Assembly: GCF_030409315.1 (NCBI RefSeq)
Contig: NZ_JAUFPS010000038.1
Location: 18,545-82,544 of the forward strand
Source of the DNA: Mucilaginibacter flavus
Lineage (GTDB): Bacteria; Bacteroidota; Bacteroidia; Sphingobacteriales; Sphingobacteriaceae
Reading direction: 5' to 3'
Length of the DNA: 64,000 nt
Part shown: positions 1 to 8,889 of the stretch, one piece after another
Layout: every line of letters begins with the position of its first letter
Numbering within the stretch: the stretch's first letter is position 1
Notes under the pieces: generated by a model
What the model was told of the DNA's origin: nothing
What the model saw: only the letters and a program-made list of their open reading frames with translations
The model's database searches: none
Translations under genes and position numbers: made by a program

Positions 1-14
1 AAGGCTAAAGGCTA

Positions 15-55
15 AAAAAATAAGCGATGTGGTTGCACCACATCGCTTATTTTTT
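15..55. terminator. bidirectional terminator hairpin
   Basis: A near-perfect hairpin: the arm AAAAAATAAGCGATGTGGT pairs with its complement across a loop of about 3 bases, with A and T tracts at both ends, so it can terminate in either direction. It is flanked by short repeated words (AAGGCTAAAGGCT at 1-13, and AGCCTTCGGCTTT near 83-96), which are reverse complements of each other. It probably ends the gene at 121-321 (minus strand) and a gene left of the window. Confidence 0.8.
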
Positions 56-120
56 AGTGTAATATTTCATGGCTTTTTGCTTTAAGCCTTCGGCTTTCAG
101 CTACTACCTTTCGCATCAAA

Positions 121-321
121 TTAGTCGTTCCAGAAATGGTTAAATGATGATCTTGCCGCGAGTTTGGTTTTTATAAAAATATCGTCTTCGGCCTTCAAAC
201 AGTCGTTGGTATGAATGTCTTCGTCGGCATTTACTTTAATAATGCTGCCTGCAATACGCTCCACTATGCTCGATAGTGTGTGTACCTCGTTATCGGGAAT
301 TTGAATTGTTAATATTGCCAT
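121..321 (-). CDS. small hypothetical protein, antitoxin-like N-terminus
   Basis: This is a 66-residue protein of unknown function. It begins MAILTIQIPDNE, a beta-strand pattern seen in small ribbon-helix-helix type antitoxins and related orphan proteins, followed by a helix (VHTLSSIVERIAGSI). The rest is acidic and has no recognisable motif. The next downstream signal is the terminator at 15-55. No toxin-like partner is adjacent on the visible side. The start is the only ATG in the frame. The antitoxin resemblance is an inference from the first 12 residues only. Confidence 0.55.
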   Translation of the reverse strand: MAILTIQIPDNEVHTLSSIVERIAGSIIKVNADEDIHTNDCLKAEDDIFIKTKLAARSSFNHFWND

Positions 322-580
322 GGGTAGTTGATGTTTAAAATTGTTATCTCAAAAATATGCCTTTACTGTTAAATGTATGTTTGCGAAAAGTCAAAAATTA
401 ATCAAATGATTAACTTTTTGACTTTTCTTGTTTTCTGAAGCTTTAACGCCGCTGGTTTTGGTTGTATTATTGGGGATTGGCCGGTTTAACAAAGTTTAAC
501 AAGCTGTAGGGATAGCAGCTTTTGTGTGCTTAGCAAAATATTTGACAAAAAAGGATATTGTGAAGTCACTTTTAGAAAGG

Positions 581-733
581 AGACACCTACAGAGCCAAAA
601 TACCATACAATTTTTGCTATAAACACGGGGCTACGCTGTAGCCTAAAATGCAATTCCGAATGAGACGAGAAACTCCGGAGGAGTAACGTGTTTATAGCAC
701 AAAACAACAAAATGCCTGGCTCCGTAGGTGCCG
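581..733. repeat. nested inverted-repeat element (cruciform-like)
   Basis: This intergenic stretch folds on itself at several levels. The outer arms are ACACCTACAGAGCCA (583-597) and GGCTCCGTAGGTGCC (718-732). The inner arms are TTTTGCTATAAACACG (612-627) and CGTGTTTATAGCACAAAA (686-703). Inside are two more small hairpins: GGCTAC-gct-GTAGCC (629-643) and ACTCC-gga-GGAGT (672-684). The result is a four-armed structure of about 150 bases. It looks like a mobile REP/MITE-type element or a structured RNA. No coding frame in it looks real. Confidence 0.7.
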
Positions 734-826
734 CCTCAATTTCAAAAACAATTTTCTGAAGGCAGCTCTTACTCCCATTACTTAGCGCCCTAATTTATTA
801 TATTGCATACCTTATACCTATATTGT

Positions 827-2086
827 ATGCACGGTAACGGTCTTCTCAAAATTTTCTTTATTATATCAGCAATCGGTTTACTTTTCGATTGGTACGTTTT
901 CTCGGGGTTAAAAACCTTAAGCACCGGCTGGGCTTCCAAACGCTGGCAACGTATTGTTTTATGTAGCTACCTTATCATTTCCATAGGCGTTACAGCTTTA
1001 TTATTACTGGGCTTTAGCGCTTTCAAATCGGCCAATGGTATGCAGCCCTATCACGAATGGATCTTGAGCATATTCCTTACCTTTTTTATCACCAAACTCA
1101 TTTTCGTACTCGTTTTGTTTTTGGGCGATATTGTAAGATTTTTCGTGGGATTATTTAACCTGGCAAGCGGCAAAAACAAAGAGCATACATTCCCTGGCAG
1201 GCGAAAATTTGTGAGTGAGGTGGCCGTTTTTGTTGCCGCTATCCCTTTCTCTTCCTTTTTGTATGCCATGTTTAAAGGTAAGTATGATTATAAACTGCAC
1301 CGCACCACGCTTTACTTTGATGATCTACCCGATGCATTTGATGGTTTTACCATTACCCAAATTTCTGATATCCACTCGGGCAGCTTTGATAGTATGGCAG
1401 GCGTACAAAAAGGTATCGATTTAGCGAAAGCGCAAAAAAGCGACCTGTTTGTTTTTACCGGCGACCTGGTAAATAATGCCGCTTTTGAAATTGAACCTTA
1501 CCTCGAAAAATTCGGGTCGATCAAAGCGCCATACGGTCAGTACTCCATATTGGGCAACCATGATTACGGCGACTATATAGAATGGACCAGCGAACAGGAA
1601 AAAGCCGCCAATCTTAATCAACTTAAACAACACCATAAAACATTAGGGTACCGATTACTGCTGGATGAAAATATAACCATCGAAAAAAACGGTCAAAAAA
1701 TCTCGCTCATCGGTGTACAAAACTGGGGGCGTGGTTTTATACAGGTGGGCAATCTGGATAAGGCACTGCAAGGCGTTCCTAAAGATGCTTTTAAGGTGCT
1801 GCTTTCTCATGACCCCACCCATTGGGAAGATCATGTGCGTTATCATCCGGCAACTATTCATCTTACTTTGGCCGGCCATACCCATGGCGCGCAATTTGGC
1901 GTTGAGATTCCCGGTTTCAGATGGAGCCCGGTTAAATACCGATACCTTGACTGGGCAGGCCTTGCTAATGAGAAAGACCGCTACCTGTACGTAAACCGTG
2001 GATTCGGTTTCCTGGCCTTCAGCGGCAGGTTGGGCATCTGGCCCGAAATTACCGTTATTGAGCTGAAGAAAAAGTTACAAGCTTAG
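827..2086 (+). CDS. membrane-anchored metallophosphoesterase (YkuE-like)
   Basis: A calcineurin-like phosphoesterase of 419 residues. The N-terminal part (to about residue 150) has several hydrophobic membrane segments, followed by a catalytic domain facing one side of the membrane. The metal-binding motifs appear in order: SDIHSG (about 180), GDLVNN (about 211), GNHDYGDY (about 243), SHDPTHW (about 327) and GHTHGAQFG (about 349). This is the layout of YkuE/YaeI family enzymes, which act on phosphodiesters, in some cases lipid-linked ones; the substrate here is unknown. An in-frame TTG lies at 803, but the ATG at 827 is the natural start. The next gene starts 3 bases after the stop, suggesting cotranscription. 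Confidence 0.9.
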   Translation: MHGNGLLKIFFIISAIGLLFDWYVFSGLKTLSTGWASKRWQRIVLCSYLIISIGVTALLLLGFSAFKSANGMQPYHEWILSIFLTFFITKLIFVLVLFLGDIVRFFVGLFNLASGKNKEHTFPGRRKFVSEVAVFVAAIPFSSFLYAMFKGKYDYKLHRTTLYFDDLPDAFDGFTITQISDIHSGSFDSMAGVQKGIDLAKAQKSDLFVFTGDLVNNAAFEIEPYLEKFGSIKAPYGQYSILGNHDYGDYIEWTSEQEKAANLNQLKQHHKTLGYRLLLDENITIEKNGQKISLIGVQNWGRGFIQVGNLDKALQGVPKDAFKVLLSHDPTHWEDHVRYHPATIHLTLAGHTHGAQFGVEIPGFRWSPVKYRYLDWAGLANEKDRYLYVNRGFGFLAFSGRLGIWPEITVIELKKKLQA

Positions 2087-2089
2087 CAA

Positions 2090-2746
2090 ATGAAAAAACT
2101 ATCTATCGCATTCATTGGCTTTCTATTGGCTATTACATCCTGTAAACAGCCGAAACCTAAATCCGAAAATAAGTTATACGTACCATCTAACGAGGCCTCC
2201 ATAACCACGCTTGCATTTAATTATATTATGCCTTCGGATAGTGTGTATAAAGCTCATTTGATGAAGTACAAATTCCCGGCATCCGAAACAGAAAAGATAG
2301 CACTACTGAAAACGCAATTGGATACCGCGAAGATATTTATTGTTATTGCCGATACACTCATCCGGCTACCCGATGATTATCTCAAAAAGCAATCAAAAGA
2401 TGTACACCGCAGTGATAAGGATATGGTTAAAAATATGGTTGTTGATAGCTGGTCGCCACAGATCAATATCCATGAAACTACCGGTACCTTTCAAATCAAA
2501 AACCTTGCTTTTTCCTACAACTACAACTATACTCTTTTCAACCAGTTAAAAACGTTGCCTACCGGCTCATTCAACGCCGGGATGTTCAGAATGTCGGCGG
2601 TATTTTTTAACACGGATAAAACTAAGGCTTTCGCCTACCTTGAAAAACGTGGCGGACTTGTAGTAGCCCAAGGCTATGATATTTTTATGGAGAAGAAAAA
2701 AGGTAAATGGTTTGTAGTGTTGTGTAATTTGGATTGGGTTAGTTAA
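2090..2746 (+). CDS. hypothetical lipoprotein
   Basis: A 218-residue protein with a type II signal peptide: MKKLSIAFIGFLLAITSC ends in a lipobox whose cysteine would be lipidated. The remainder is a soluble domain with no motif I recognise; the C-terminal half (strand-rich, ending in GKWFVVLCNLDWVS) resembles small beta-sheet folds that sit in the periplasm. It follows the phosphoesterase gene after 3 bases and is probably in the same operon. Its role is unknown. Confidence 0.8.
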   Translation: MKKLSIAFIGFLLAITSCKQPKPKSENKLYVPSNEASITTLAFNYIMPSDSVYKAHLMKYKFPASETEKIALLKTQLDTAKIFIVIADTLIRLPDDYLKKQSKDVHRSDKDMVKNMVVDSWSPQINIHETTGTFQIKNLAFSYNYNYTLFNQLKTLPTGSFNAGMFRMSAVFFNTDKTKAFAYLEKRGGLVVAQGYDIFMEKKKGKWFVVLCNLDWVS

Positions 2747-2816
2747 TATTTTGTAATGATGATTTGTGGCAAGGTTTTTATAGGTATTACAGCAACATAC
2801 ATTAACCCGAAACAAC

Positions 2817-3029
2817 ATGGCAACCGGCAACGTAAAAGAGATAGGAAAACAACAAGATAAAGTACAACCTGCACATAATGCATGGGAAGTAATGAAACCT
2901 TTTGTTAAATTTGGATTAGCGGCAACCGGCCTTATAGCAGGCACCTTGATAACCATTGTAAAGAGCATCCCTAAACCGGATAGCGGCAAACAGCCTGAAC
3001 CAAAGAAGAATAAGATCATTAGAATATAA
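2817..3029 (+). CDS. small membrane protein
   Basis: A 70-residue protein with a polar N-terminus, one membrane helix (FGLAATGLIAGTLITIV, about residues 33-49) and a lysine-rich, proline-containing tail. This topology suggests a cytoplasmic-tail anchor protein of unknown role. A longer open frame on the other strand (2567-3019) overlaps it; I prefer this one because it has a clear amphipathic plan and its strand matches the upstream genes. Confidence 0.6.
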   Translation: MATGNVKEIGKQQDKVQPAHNAWEVMKPFVKFGLAATGLIAGTLITIVKSIPKPDSGKQPEPKKNKIIRI

Positions 3030-3610
3030 TATTCATTTTAGTCACATAGCAATTTATTCCATCCATCACAGGGCCAATATCACTTTTTGCACCGTATTTT
3101 AACGGGGTAAAATACGGTGTTTTCACGGATTGACGTGCCATAGCAAATTCCCGACATTTACTACCGTTAATCCTGATAGTTAACTAACAATGTCCTTATA
3201 AATAACCGTTGTTCAGCAAATGAACATGATAGTCCTTACCAGGATATCGTTAGGTTAATGTGAATAGACCACTATACACAAACCGGGACACAACTACCAG
3301 AGATTTACTTTTTGACTGAGTCAATAGCATATGGCTTTGGTCATATAATTGATGATAAGTCAATAAATTTAAAATACTGAAAGCGATTATCAAAAGCGGT
3401 TTTAAATATCTAAAGCCGTATTAAATAAAACAAAACACAACCGGGCGTTAAACCTGGTTATAACAAAATACTTAAAAGTAAACCTAAACCTTAGTTTTTA
3501 TCCTACCTAACCCTTGTCGCAAACGCCTGTCATACACTGACGGGTGTTTTGCGTTTTAGGGGCGTGAGAGAATCAAGAGCCGAGAATCAAGAATTAAGAC
3601 GGGAATGCCA

Positions 3611-3644
3611 AACTTGCGAAGTTTTAAAAACTTCGCAAGTTTTT
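3611..3644. terminator. AACTTGCGAAG hairpin (family copy 1)
   Basis: The arms AACTTGCGAAGTTTT and AAAACTTCGCAAGTT form a stable stem with a tiny loop and a T tract. Close copies lie at 22427-22457, 25336-25368 and 26306-26336, so it belongs to a dispersed hairpin family. It sits between two inverted word arrays. Confidence 0.7.
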
Positions 3645-3753
3645 CTGGTGCTTTACCTTCGCCATCAATTTTACCTTAAAACTCAAGGTATCTTGATTCT
3701 TGCCCATCCGTCTCCATTATCCGTCCAAACACCAATATTGCACTTTTGTCGAA

Positions 3754-3795
3754 TTAAATTCATTTAATTAAAATTATTTTGAATTTAATTCACAA
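3754..3795. promoter_or_regulatory. AT-rich inverted repeat upstream of Lrp gene
   Basis: GAATTAAATTC at 3754-3764 and GAATTTAATTC at 3781-3791 are each palindromic and are about 27 bases apart, directly upstream of the regulator start at 3814. Lrp/AsnC proteins bind AT-rich palindromes and often repress their own gene, so this is the likely operator for the regulator-exporter operon. The binding is inferred. Confidence 0.5.
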
Positions 3796-3813
3796 ATTAA
3801 GTAATATTACCGT

Positions 3814-4293
3814 ATGATTAACGAAACGGAAATAGTTTTAGATAAAACCGACCTCCATATTTTACGCCTGATGCAGGATAATGCCCGCATCTCCAATGCC
3901 GATTTGGCCAGGGAACTGGGCATGGCCCCATCGGGCATATTGGAGCGGGTAAAAAAGCTGGAACAAAAAAACGTAATTCAGCAATATACCACCCGCATAA
4001 ACCCCAACGCATTGCAGCAAAAAATGCTGGCCTTTATTTTCATGAAAGCATCAGATGGCCCCGGATCTGATCAAACAACGCTTGAACTTGCCAAAATTCC
4101 CGAAGTGCAGGAAGTGCACCACATTGCGGGCGATGATTGCTATTTGATTAAAGTACGCACCTATGATTCATCTACCCTGATGCACCTGATGCGCAATCAC
4201 TTTAGCAAAATACCGCACATATTGAACACGCGCACTACCATTGTGCTCGAAACGGTTAAAGAACAACAACAATTGGTTATACCCGAAAAATAA
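3814..4293 (+). CDS. Lrp/AsnC family transcriptional regulator
   Basis: A 159-residue DNA-binding protein. An N-terminal winged helix-turn-helix (about residues 10-65; NADLARELGMAPSGILERVK is the recognition region) is followed by a RAM ligand-binding domain (about 75-150) with the usual strand-helix pattern (EVQEVHHIAGDDCYLIKV). Members respond to amino acids. The next gene, an EamA-type exporter, starts 7 bases after the stop, which fits the common arrangement in which an Lrp-type regulator controls an amino acid or metabolite exporter. Paired AT-rich palindromes upstream are the likely site of autoregulation. Confidence 0.9.
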   Translation: MINETEIVLDKTDLHILRLMQDNARISNADLARELGMAPSGILERVKKLEQKNVIQQYTTRINPNALQQKMLAFIFMKASDGPGSDQTTLELAKIPEVQEVHHIAGDDCYLIKVRTYDSSTLMHLMRNHFSKIPHILNTRTTIVLETVKEQQQLVIPEK

Positions 4294-4300
4294 ATACACC

Positions 4301-5257
4301 ATGGCCTCTACTACACAAAAATCCGCATCGCCCGTATTGGTTATCATAGCTTTTGCTACGGTATACCTGGTTTGGGGTTCTACCTATTTTTTTATAAAAA
4401 TGGCAGTTGATGGTTTTCCGCCATTGCTGTTAGGTGCCCTGCGCTTTTTTACAGCGGGCGCGTTACTGTTAATATGGTGTGCCATTAAAGGCGAAAAGAT
4501 TTTTGTGAAGCGTAACATCATCCATGCGGCGGCAAGCGGCTTTTTATTGCTGGTGATAGGCAATGGCGCTGTAATTTGGGTGGAGCAAACTTTACCCAGC
4601 GCCATGGTGGCCATTATGGTATCATCCCCGCCTATTTGGTTTGTATTATTGGATAAGCCAAATTGGAGCACAAACTTTAAAAGCAAAAGTACGCTGATAG
4701 GCCTGGTAATAGGTTTTATTGGTGTAATCCTGTTATTCAGCGAGCAAATTGAAGGCATGGTTGGCCCATCCGCAGGACCATCAAAACTGCCGGCGATGTT
4801 ATTGCTGGTGGTGGGCACTTTAGGTTGGGCATCGGGCTCATTATATTCAAAACATTACAATACCAAAGGTTCGGTATCGGTAAATACCGCTTGGCAAATG
4901 ATGTTTGCCGGTGTTGTATTTATACCATCAAGCTTTTTTCACCATGAGGTGCAAAGCTTTAACTGGCACACCATCCCGGCACATAGTTGGTATGCATTAT
5001 TATACCTTATAGTTTTTGGTTCGATAGCTGCTTTTAGCGCCTATGTTTGGTTATTACAAGTTAGACCTGCCACCCAGGTAGGCACTTACGCCTATGTTAA
5101 CCCGGTTATAGCAGTAATATTGGGCGTACTGTTTGCCCATGAAGGCGTAACGCTACTGCAGGTAGGCGGCCTGGTTATCATTTTAGGAAGTGTATTGCTT
5201 ATTAACCTAAGTAAGTACAGGAAAGAAAAGCAGGTAAAGGAGGAACTTGCAGTGTGA
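4301..5257 (+). CDS. EamA/DMT family transporter
   Basis: An inner-membrane protein of 318 residues with about ten hydrophobic helices and two EamA repeats. The first repeat starts VYLVWGSTYFFIKMAVDGFP and the second starts near LGTLGWASGSLYSKH. Drug/metabolite transporters of this type (RhaT/YdcZ/RarD superfamily) usually export amino acids or small metabolites. An in-frame upstream start at 4241 would overlap the Lrp gene; the ATG at 4301 matches the family start and lies 7 bases after the regulator stop. The substrate is not shown by the sequence. Confidence 0.88.
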   Translation: MASTTQKSASPVLVIIAFATVYLVWGSTYFFIKMAVDGFPPLLLGALRFFTAGALLLIWCAIKGEKIFVKRNIIHAAASGFLLLVIGNGAVIWVEQTLPSAMVAIMVSSPPIWFVLLDKPNWSTNFKSKSTLIGLVIGFIGVILLFSEQIEGMVGPSAGPSKLPAMLLLVVGTLGWASGSLYSKHYNTKGSVSVNTAWQMMFAGVVFIPSSFFHHEVQSFNWHTIPAHSWYALLYLIVFGSIAAFSAYVWLLQVRPATQVGTYAYVNPVIAVILGVLFAHEGVTLLQVGGLVIILGSVLLINLSKYRKEKQVKEELAV

Positions 5258-5258
5258 G

Positions 5259-5518
5259 ATAGAATCAAGAGTCAAGAATCAAGAGTTAAGACAAAAAGCA
5301 TTTTAGCAGATTCACATTCGACAAAGCGAAGTGATACCTAATATCATGCTGCTTGTTTCAGCACCCCACTCGCTAAGTGCACATCATGCAGAATACCTGT
5401 CCTATGGGGTCCTGAAACAAGTTCAGGATGACTTTTTTTGTTTTTTTCCTGTCTTAATTCTTGATTCCCCCCAAATGCAGCTCTCTTGATTCTCGACTCT
5501 TAATTCTTGATTCTATTT
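5259..5518. repeat. inverted word arrays around a palindrome
   Basis: The array at 5259-5295 repeats words such as AGAATCAAGAGTC. Its reverse complement, based on TTAATTCTTGATTC, occupies 5446-5518 and overlaps the last bases of the ABC transporter gene. Between them a palindrome (5344-5432) has arms near TCATGCTGCTTGTTTCAGCA and TCCTGAAACAAGTTCAGGA, ending in a T-rich tail. A similar palindrome lies at 22481-22573. The convergent genes on both sides could use it as a terminator. Confidence 0.75.
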
Positions 5519-6525
5519 CAATTCTCCCATTTACCAAACTCAAAGTATTTGGTTATTTTGATGCTTACTTTACTACCGGTTTTATATTTACCGCGGTTAT
5601 AGTTCATCACGCGCAGGGTAACGCCTTCATGCTCTATAATGAGTTCTTCATAAAAGCCTTTAAAGAGGACCATTTTCACGTACCATTTTTTGCCGAAAGG
5701 TACTATCCGAATGTTTTCGGCATAAATAACTACAATGCCGCGCTTGCTTTTAATGCCACAAAGTTTAGCCTGGTACGATGTTATTTTGCTGCCGCTGGCC
5801 AGGATTTGCGATGTATATAACAGGTTGGGCGAATGGTACAACAAATCTGGCGGACCGTTCTCCACTATCTCGCCCTCTTTAATCACAATCAGCTCGTCGG
5901 CCATGGATAAAATTTCGGCCGGATCATGAGAAACCAACACCACCGTGGTTTTCCATTCGCGAACTATTTGCCTTATATCGTGCTGCAAAGCTTCGCGGTA
6001 AAAGGCATCCACCTGGTTAAAAGGCTCATCTAACAATAATACCTGTGGCCTGCTAATGAGCGCTTTTGCTATAGTAACCCTTTGCTTTTCGCCGCCGCTT
6101 AGTTTACCAAAAGGATAATCTTTTAGCGGGTATATGTTAAGCATATTTAAAGCTTCGGTAACACGCTTTATCTCATGACTCAGGTCCTCTTCGGGCAAGC
6201 CATCACGTATGGTATCCCAAACCGTCGATTCGGGGTTCATATCCACGCCGTTTTGGGTAACCATGCGCATTACCTTGTGCGCGTGCTGTATCCCGTGTTC
6301 GCGGCTTAAAACCTGCTCTTCCTTAAAAAACACTTCACCATGATCTGGCTGAATAGTACCGTACAGCAAATTGAGTAGCGTTGTTTTACCGCTGCCACTT
6401 TCGCCAACTATAGCGGTAACCTTTGCCTTGGGTACAAAAATGGTAATGTTGTTTACACCTGTTGATTTATCGCCAAAAAAGTTTTTGGTAACGGATATGG
6501 TTTCCAGTATCAGGTCATCTTTCAT
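5518..6525 (-). CDS. ABC transporter ATP-binding protein
   Basis: A 335-residue ATPase. The first 230 residues hold the nucleotide-binding domain: Walker A GESGSGKTT (about 37), Q-loop MVTQNG, signature LSGGEKQR (about 142), Walker B VLLLDEPF, and the H-loop VLVSHDP. The last 100 residues are strand-rich and resemble a TOBE-like regulatory domain as in importer ATPases of the molybdate/iron/sugar group, although this is an inference. No permease or binding protein gene lies beside it, so the transported substrate and the partner subunits are unknown. The C-terminal end overlaps the word array at 5446-5518. Confidence 0.88.
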   Translation of the reverse strand: MKDDLILETISVTKNFFGDKSTGVNNITIFVPKAKVTAIVGESGSGKTTLLNLLYGTIQPDHGEVFFKEEQVLSREHGIQHAHKVMRMVTQNGVDMNPESTVWDTIRDGLPEEDLSHEIKRVTEALNMLNIYPLKDYPFGKLSGGEKQRVTIAKALISRPQVLLLDEPFNQVDAFYREALQHDIRQIVREWKTTVVLVSHDPAEILSMADELIVIKEGEIVENGPPDLLYHSPNLLYTSQILASGSKITSYQAKLCGIKSKRGIVVIYAENIRIVPFGKKWYVKMVLFKGFYEELIIEHEGVTLRVMNYNRGKYKTGSKVSIKITKYFEFGKWEN

Positions 6526-6701
6526 TCCAGGTGGCTTTATGGCTAATCAGGCTTTAGTACAGGCCTATTTGCCCGCTCCTTAATTAGGTATCTAAGCTAT
6601 AAAAACTTTGTTATCCAAAAAAGGCCGGGGTATAATTTGTGGAAAAGCAAACAATTATCAACGTTTTTTATTGTAACAATAGTTGAATTAAAGAAGCAGG
6701 T

Positions 6702-6914
6702 ATGAACAAAACCATTGGTATTTTATTAATTGTAGTTGGCGCCATCATGGTTATCTGGACGGGTTTTACCTACACCAAAAAAGAAAAAATTATCGACGCC
6801 GGCCCTATCCACCTATCGGCCGACAGGCAAAAAACGATAAACTGGCCACCTTACTTAGGCGGCGTGTTAATAATTGGCGGCATAGCTGTAGTTGCGCTTT
6901 CAAAAAATAAGTAG
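6702..6914 (+). CDS. small two-helix membrane protein
   Basis: A 70-residue protein with a membrane helix at each end (IGILLIVVGAIMVIWTGF and YLGGVLIIGGIAVVALS) and a short polar segment between. The pattern matches small DUF3185-like inner-membrane proteins that are widespread in Gram-negative bacteria and of unknown role. The strand, spacing and a good start support it as a real, probably single gene. Confidence 0.75.
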   Translation: MNKTIGILLIVVGAIMVIWTGFTYTKKEKIIDAGPIHLSADRQKTINWPPYLGGVLIIGGIAVVALSKNK

Positions 6915-7186
6915 TTATTTATTTCCTTGTTCTTTCAAATTAGACGGTCGGTTTTGACCATCTTACCAACAAACCTATTCATTATACAATTCCCCCGATT
7001 GATAATTAAAAAACGAAACATTTTTGTTGTGATCACCAGGCGGTACACACAACTATTAATGGTAGAAAACAGTAAAAGGACTTAGATACCCTGATGGATA
7101 TAAAAGTTTAAACAATATCCATTCAATATTTTGTAACCTGCTATATCCATCTATGTCATTAAAAATTCAGCATTTAATCCTGAACA

Positions 7187-8800
7187 ATGCATAAACTTTG
7201 GCAAAATTATAAAGCCCTCATAAACCGCAATTGCTTAGGTAACACCGAACAGCTTCATGGCTTGCTTTATTGGAGCAACAGGCTATTTGCTGCCATCATG
7301 ACTTACCTTTTCCCTTTTTTTGTTATAGCGCTTATTCCCGGTGAATACATGAGTATTACAACCGGCTTATACCCTCTTGCTATTTTTGATTTTCTTATTG
7401 TGATTGCCATTACCTTGGTTGCTTTGCTGCCTGGTATCAGTATCCCCGCGCGTAAATCTTTGTTAATTGCGCTCCTTTATATGCTGGGCACATTTTTGCT
7501 TTATTACCTGGGTTGGTACGGACCAGGCTTACTTTACCTGCTGGCAATTACCTTTTTTAGTCTGCTTATTTTTCATGGTAAACACCCCTTTGCTACCCTT
7601 TACATTAACGTACTCATCTGCTTTTCAATAGGTGTTTGTATTCACTTTAAACTGCTGGCAACGGGCATAGGCTTGCAATATACTTTGGGCTCGTGGATAG
7701 CGGTATCTATCAACCTTATTATTCTGAGCGCCACTATTTCCATACTGCTACCTGCCCTTTTCAATGGCCTGCAACATAGCAATAACCGATACGAAGCTGT
7801 TGCCAAAGCCACCAGCGATACCATTTGGGATTGGGATATTGTTAACGACACTATACAATATAACTATGGCATGAACAAGGTATTTGGCTATAAGCTTAAT
7901 GAAGTAGCCAACGTAAAACATTGGTGGAACAGTAAGCTGCACCCTACCGATGTGGCAAATGTTGCCGGCGCTTTGGTTGAGGCTTTTGAAAGCGATGACA
8001 ATAATTTACAGTTAGAATACCGCTTTTTGTGTGCCGATGGCCAATACAAATATATTTTTGACAGGGCGTTTATTATACGCAATACCGATGGCGACCCGAT
8101 ACGCATGGTGGGCGCTATGCAGGATATTACCCGCCGAAAACAGGAAGAACAATGGCTGCGCCTTACCGAGTCGGCACTGAAATATGCTACGGACGCGGTT
8201 TTGATTGTGGAGGCCGAAAAGAACGAGCAGCAACAACGGAAAATATTATATGTGAACGAGGCATTTACACATATTACCGGCTATAGCCAGCAAGAAACTG
8301 TGGGCGTTTTTACCGATGTTGTATGGGGCAATACCGGTAATGAGTTAAAAGGCGACGATCTGTTAGTCACCTTTGAGCAAAATGACGCTTTTGAAGTGGA
8401 AGTAATTAATCATAAGAAAAATGGCGACCGTTTTTGGAGTAGCAAATCCATATCGCCGGTAAAGGATACTACCGGTAAAATAACGCATTGGATTTCGATT
8501 GAGCGCGACGTTACCCAAACCAAAAACTATGTTGAGGCTATCGAAAAACAAAACATCAAACTTAAAGAAATAGCCTGGACCCAGGCTCATATTGTGCGTA
8601 CGCCCGTTGCCCGCCTAAAGGGATTACTTAATTTGCTTAAAGAGGAAGCCAGCCTACCCGATGAAAATGCAGAGGTATTGAAATTTATAGATCTATCGGT
8701 AAACGAACTGGATGCCATTATATATGACATCATCAAAAAATCAGAAAAAGAACAAATAAACCTGATGCATCAGTTAAGCAATTTGAAGGGGAAGGTTTAG
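7187..8800 (+). CDS. PAS sensor protein with a DHp helix but no ATPase domain
   Basis: A 537-residue membrane protein. About six hydrophobic helices (residues 33-195) form an N-terminal sensor. Two PAS domains follow (about 204-320, starting ATSDTIWDWDIVN, and about 325-450, starting TESALKYATDAVLI), each ending in a PAC-like linker (QDITRRKQEE, ERDVTQTKN). The last part resembles the dimerisation helix of a histidine kinase (TQAHIVRTPVARLKGLLNLL, histidine near residue 467). The protein ends about 70 residues later, with no HATPase domain, so it cannot autophosphorylate alone. It may be a receiver of phosphate from another kinase, a dimer partner or a one-component sensor. The stop is followed by a repeat element and a convergent gene, so no missing domain is adjacent. 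Confidence 0.85.
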   Translation: MHKLWQNYKALINRNCLGNTEQLHGLLYWSNRLFAAIMTYLFPFFVIALIPGEYMSITTGLYPLAIFDFLIVIAITLVALLPGISIPARKSLLIALLYMLGTFLLYYLGWYGPGLLYLLAITFFSLLIFHGKHPFATLYINVLICFSIGVCIHFKLLATGIGLQYTLGSWIAVSINLIILSATISILLPALFNGLQHSNNRYEAVAKATSDTIWDWDIVNDTIQYNYGMNKVFGYKLNEVANVKHWWNSKLHPTDVANVAGALVEAFESDDNNLQLEYRFLCADGQYKYIFDRAFIIRNTDGDPIRMVGAMQDITRRKQEEQWLRLTESALKYATDAVLIVEAEKNEQQQRKILYVNEAFTHITGYSQQETVGVFTDVVWGNTGNELKGDDLLVTFEQNDAFEVEVINHKKNGDRFWSSKSISPVKDTTGKITHWISIERDVTQTKNYVEAIEKQNIKLKEIAWTQAHIVRTPVARLKGLLNLLKEEASLPDENAEVLKFIDLSVNELDAIIYDIIKKSEKEQINLMHQLSNLKGKV

Positions 8801-8809
8801 CAATTTTGT

Positions 8810-8880
8810 TTGAACCGGAATTAAACGAATTTTTAGATTCTGTTAATTCTCAAATTCTGAAAATTCTGATTCAGACAAAA
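8810..8880. repeat. ATTCTGA-word inverted repeat element
   Basis: This 70-bp spacer between convergent genes is built of words such as ATTCTG and ACGAATT, with the left end (TTTGAACCGGAATTAAACGA) imperfectly complementary to the right end (TTCTGATTCAGACAAA). The same type of element recurs at about 55436-55500 and 55569-55646 in the phage control region. Confidence 0.55.
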
Positions 8881-8889
8881 ACCAGCGAT

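Larger units (their letters stand above)
3030..3813. other. gene-free 784-bp region
   Basis: No convincing gene is present. It contains an AT-rich part (3030-3540), a word-repeat array (3568-3603, based on GAATCAAGA), a hairpin (3611-3644), and a short reverse-complement copy of the word (3689-3702). Just before the Lrp gene is a palindromic AT-rich stretch (about 3754-3795, TTAAATTCATTTAATTAAAA repeated in inverted form), which is a plausible binding site for the Lrp-type regulator encoded next. Confidence 0.5.

Noticed and set aside
486..710. A 74-codon frame on the minus strand
   Set aside because: It lies within the nested palindrome element and its protein has no natural pattern.
2567..3019. 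A 150-codon frame on the minus strand
   Set aside because: It overlaps the lipoprotein gene end and the small membrane protein gene, both with better protein features.
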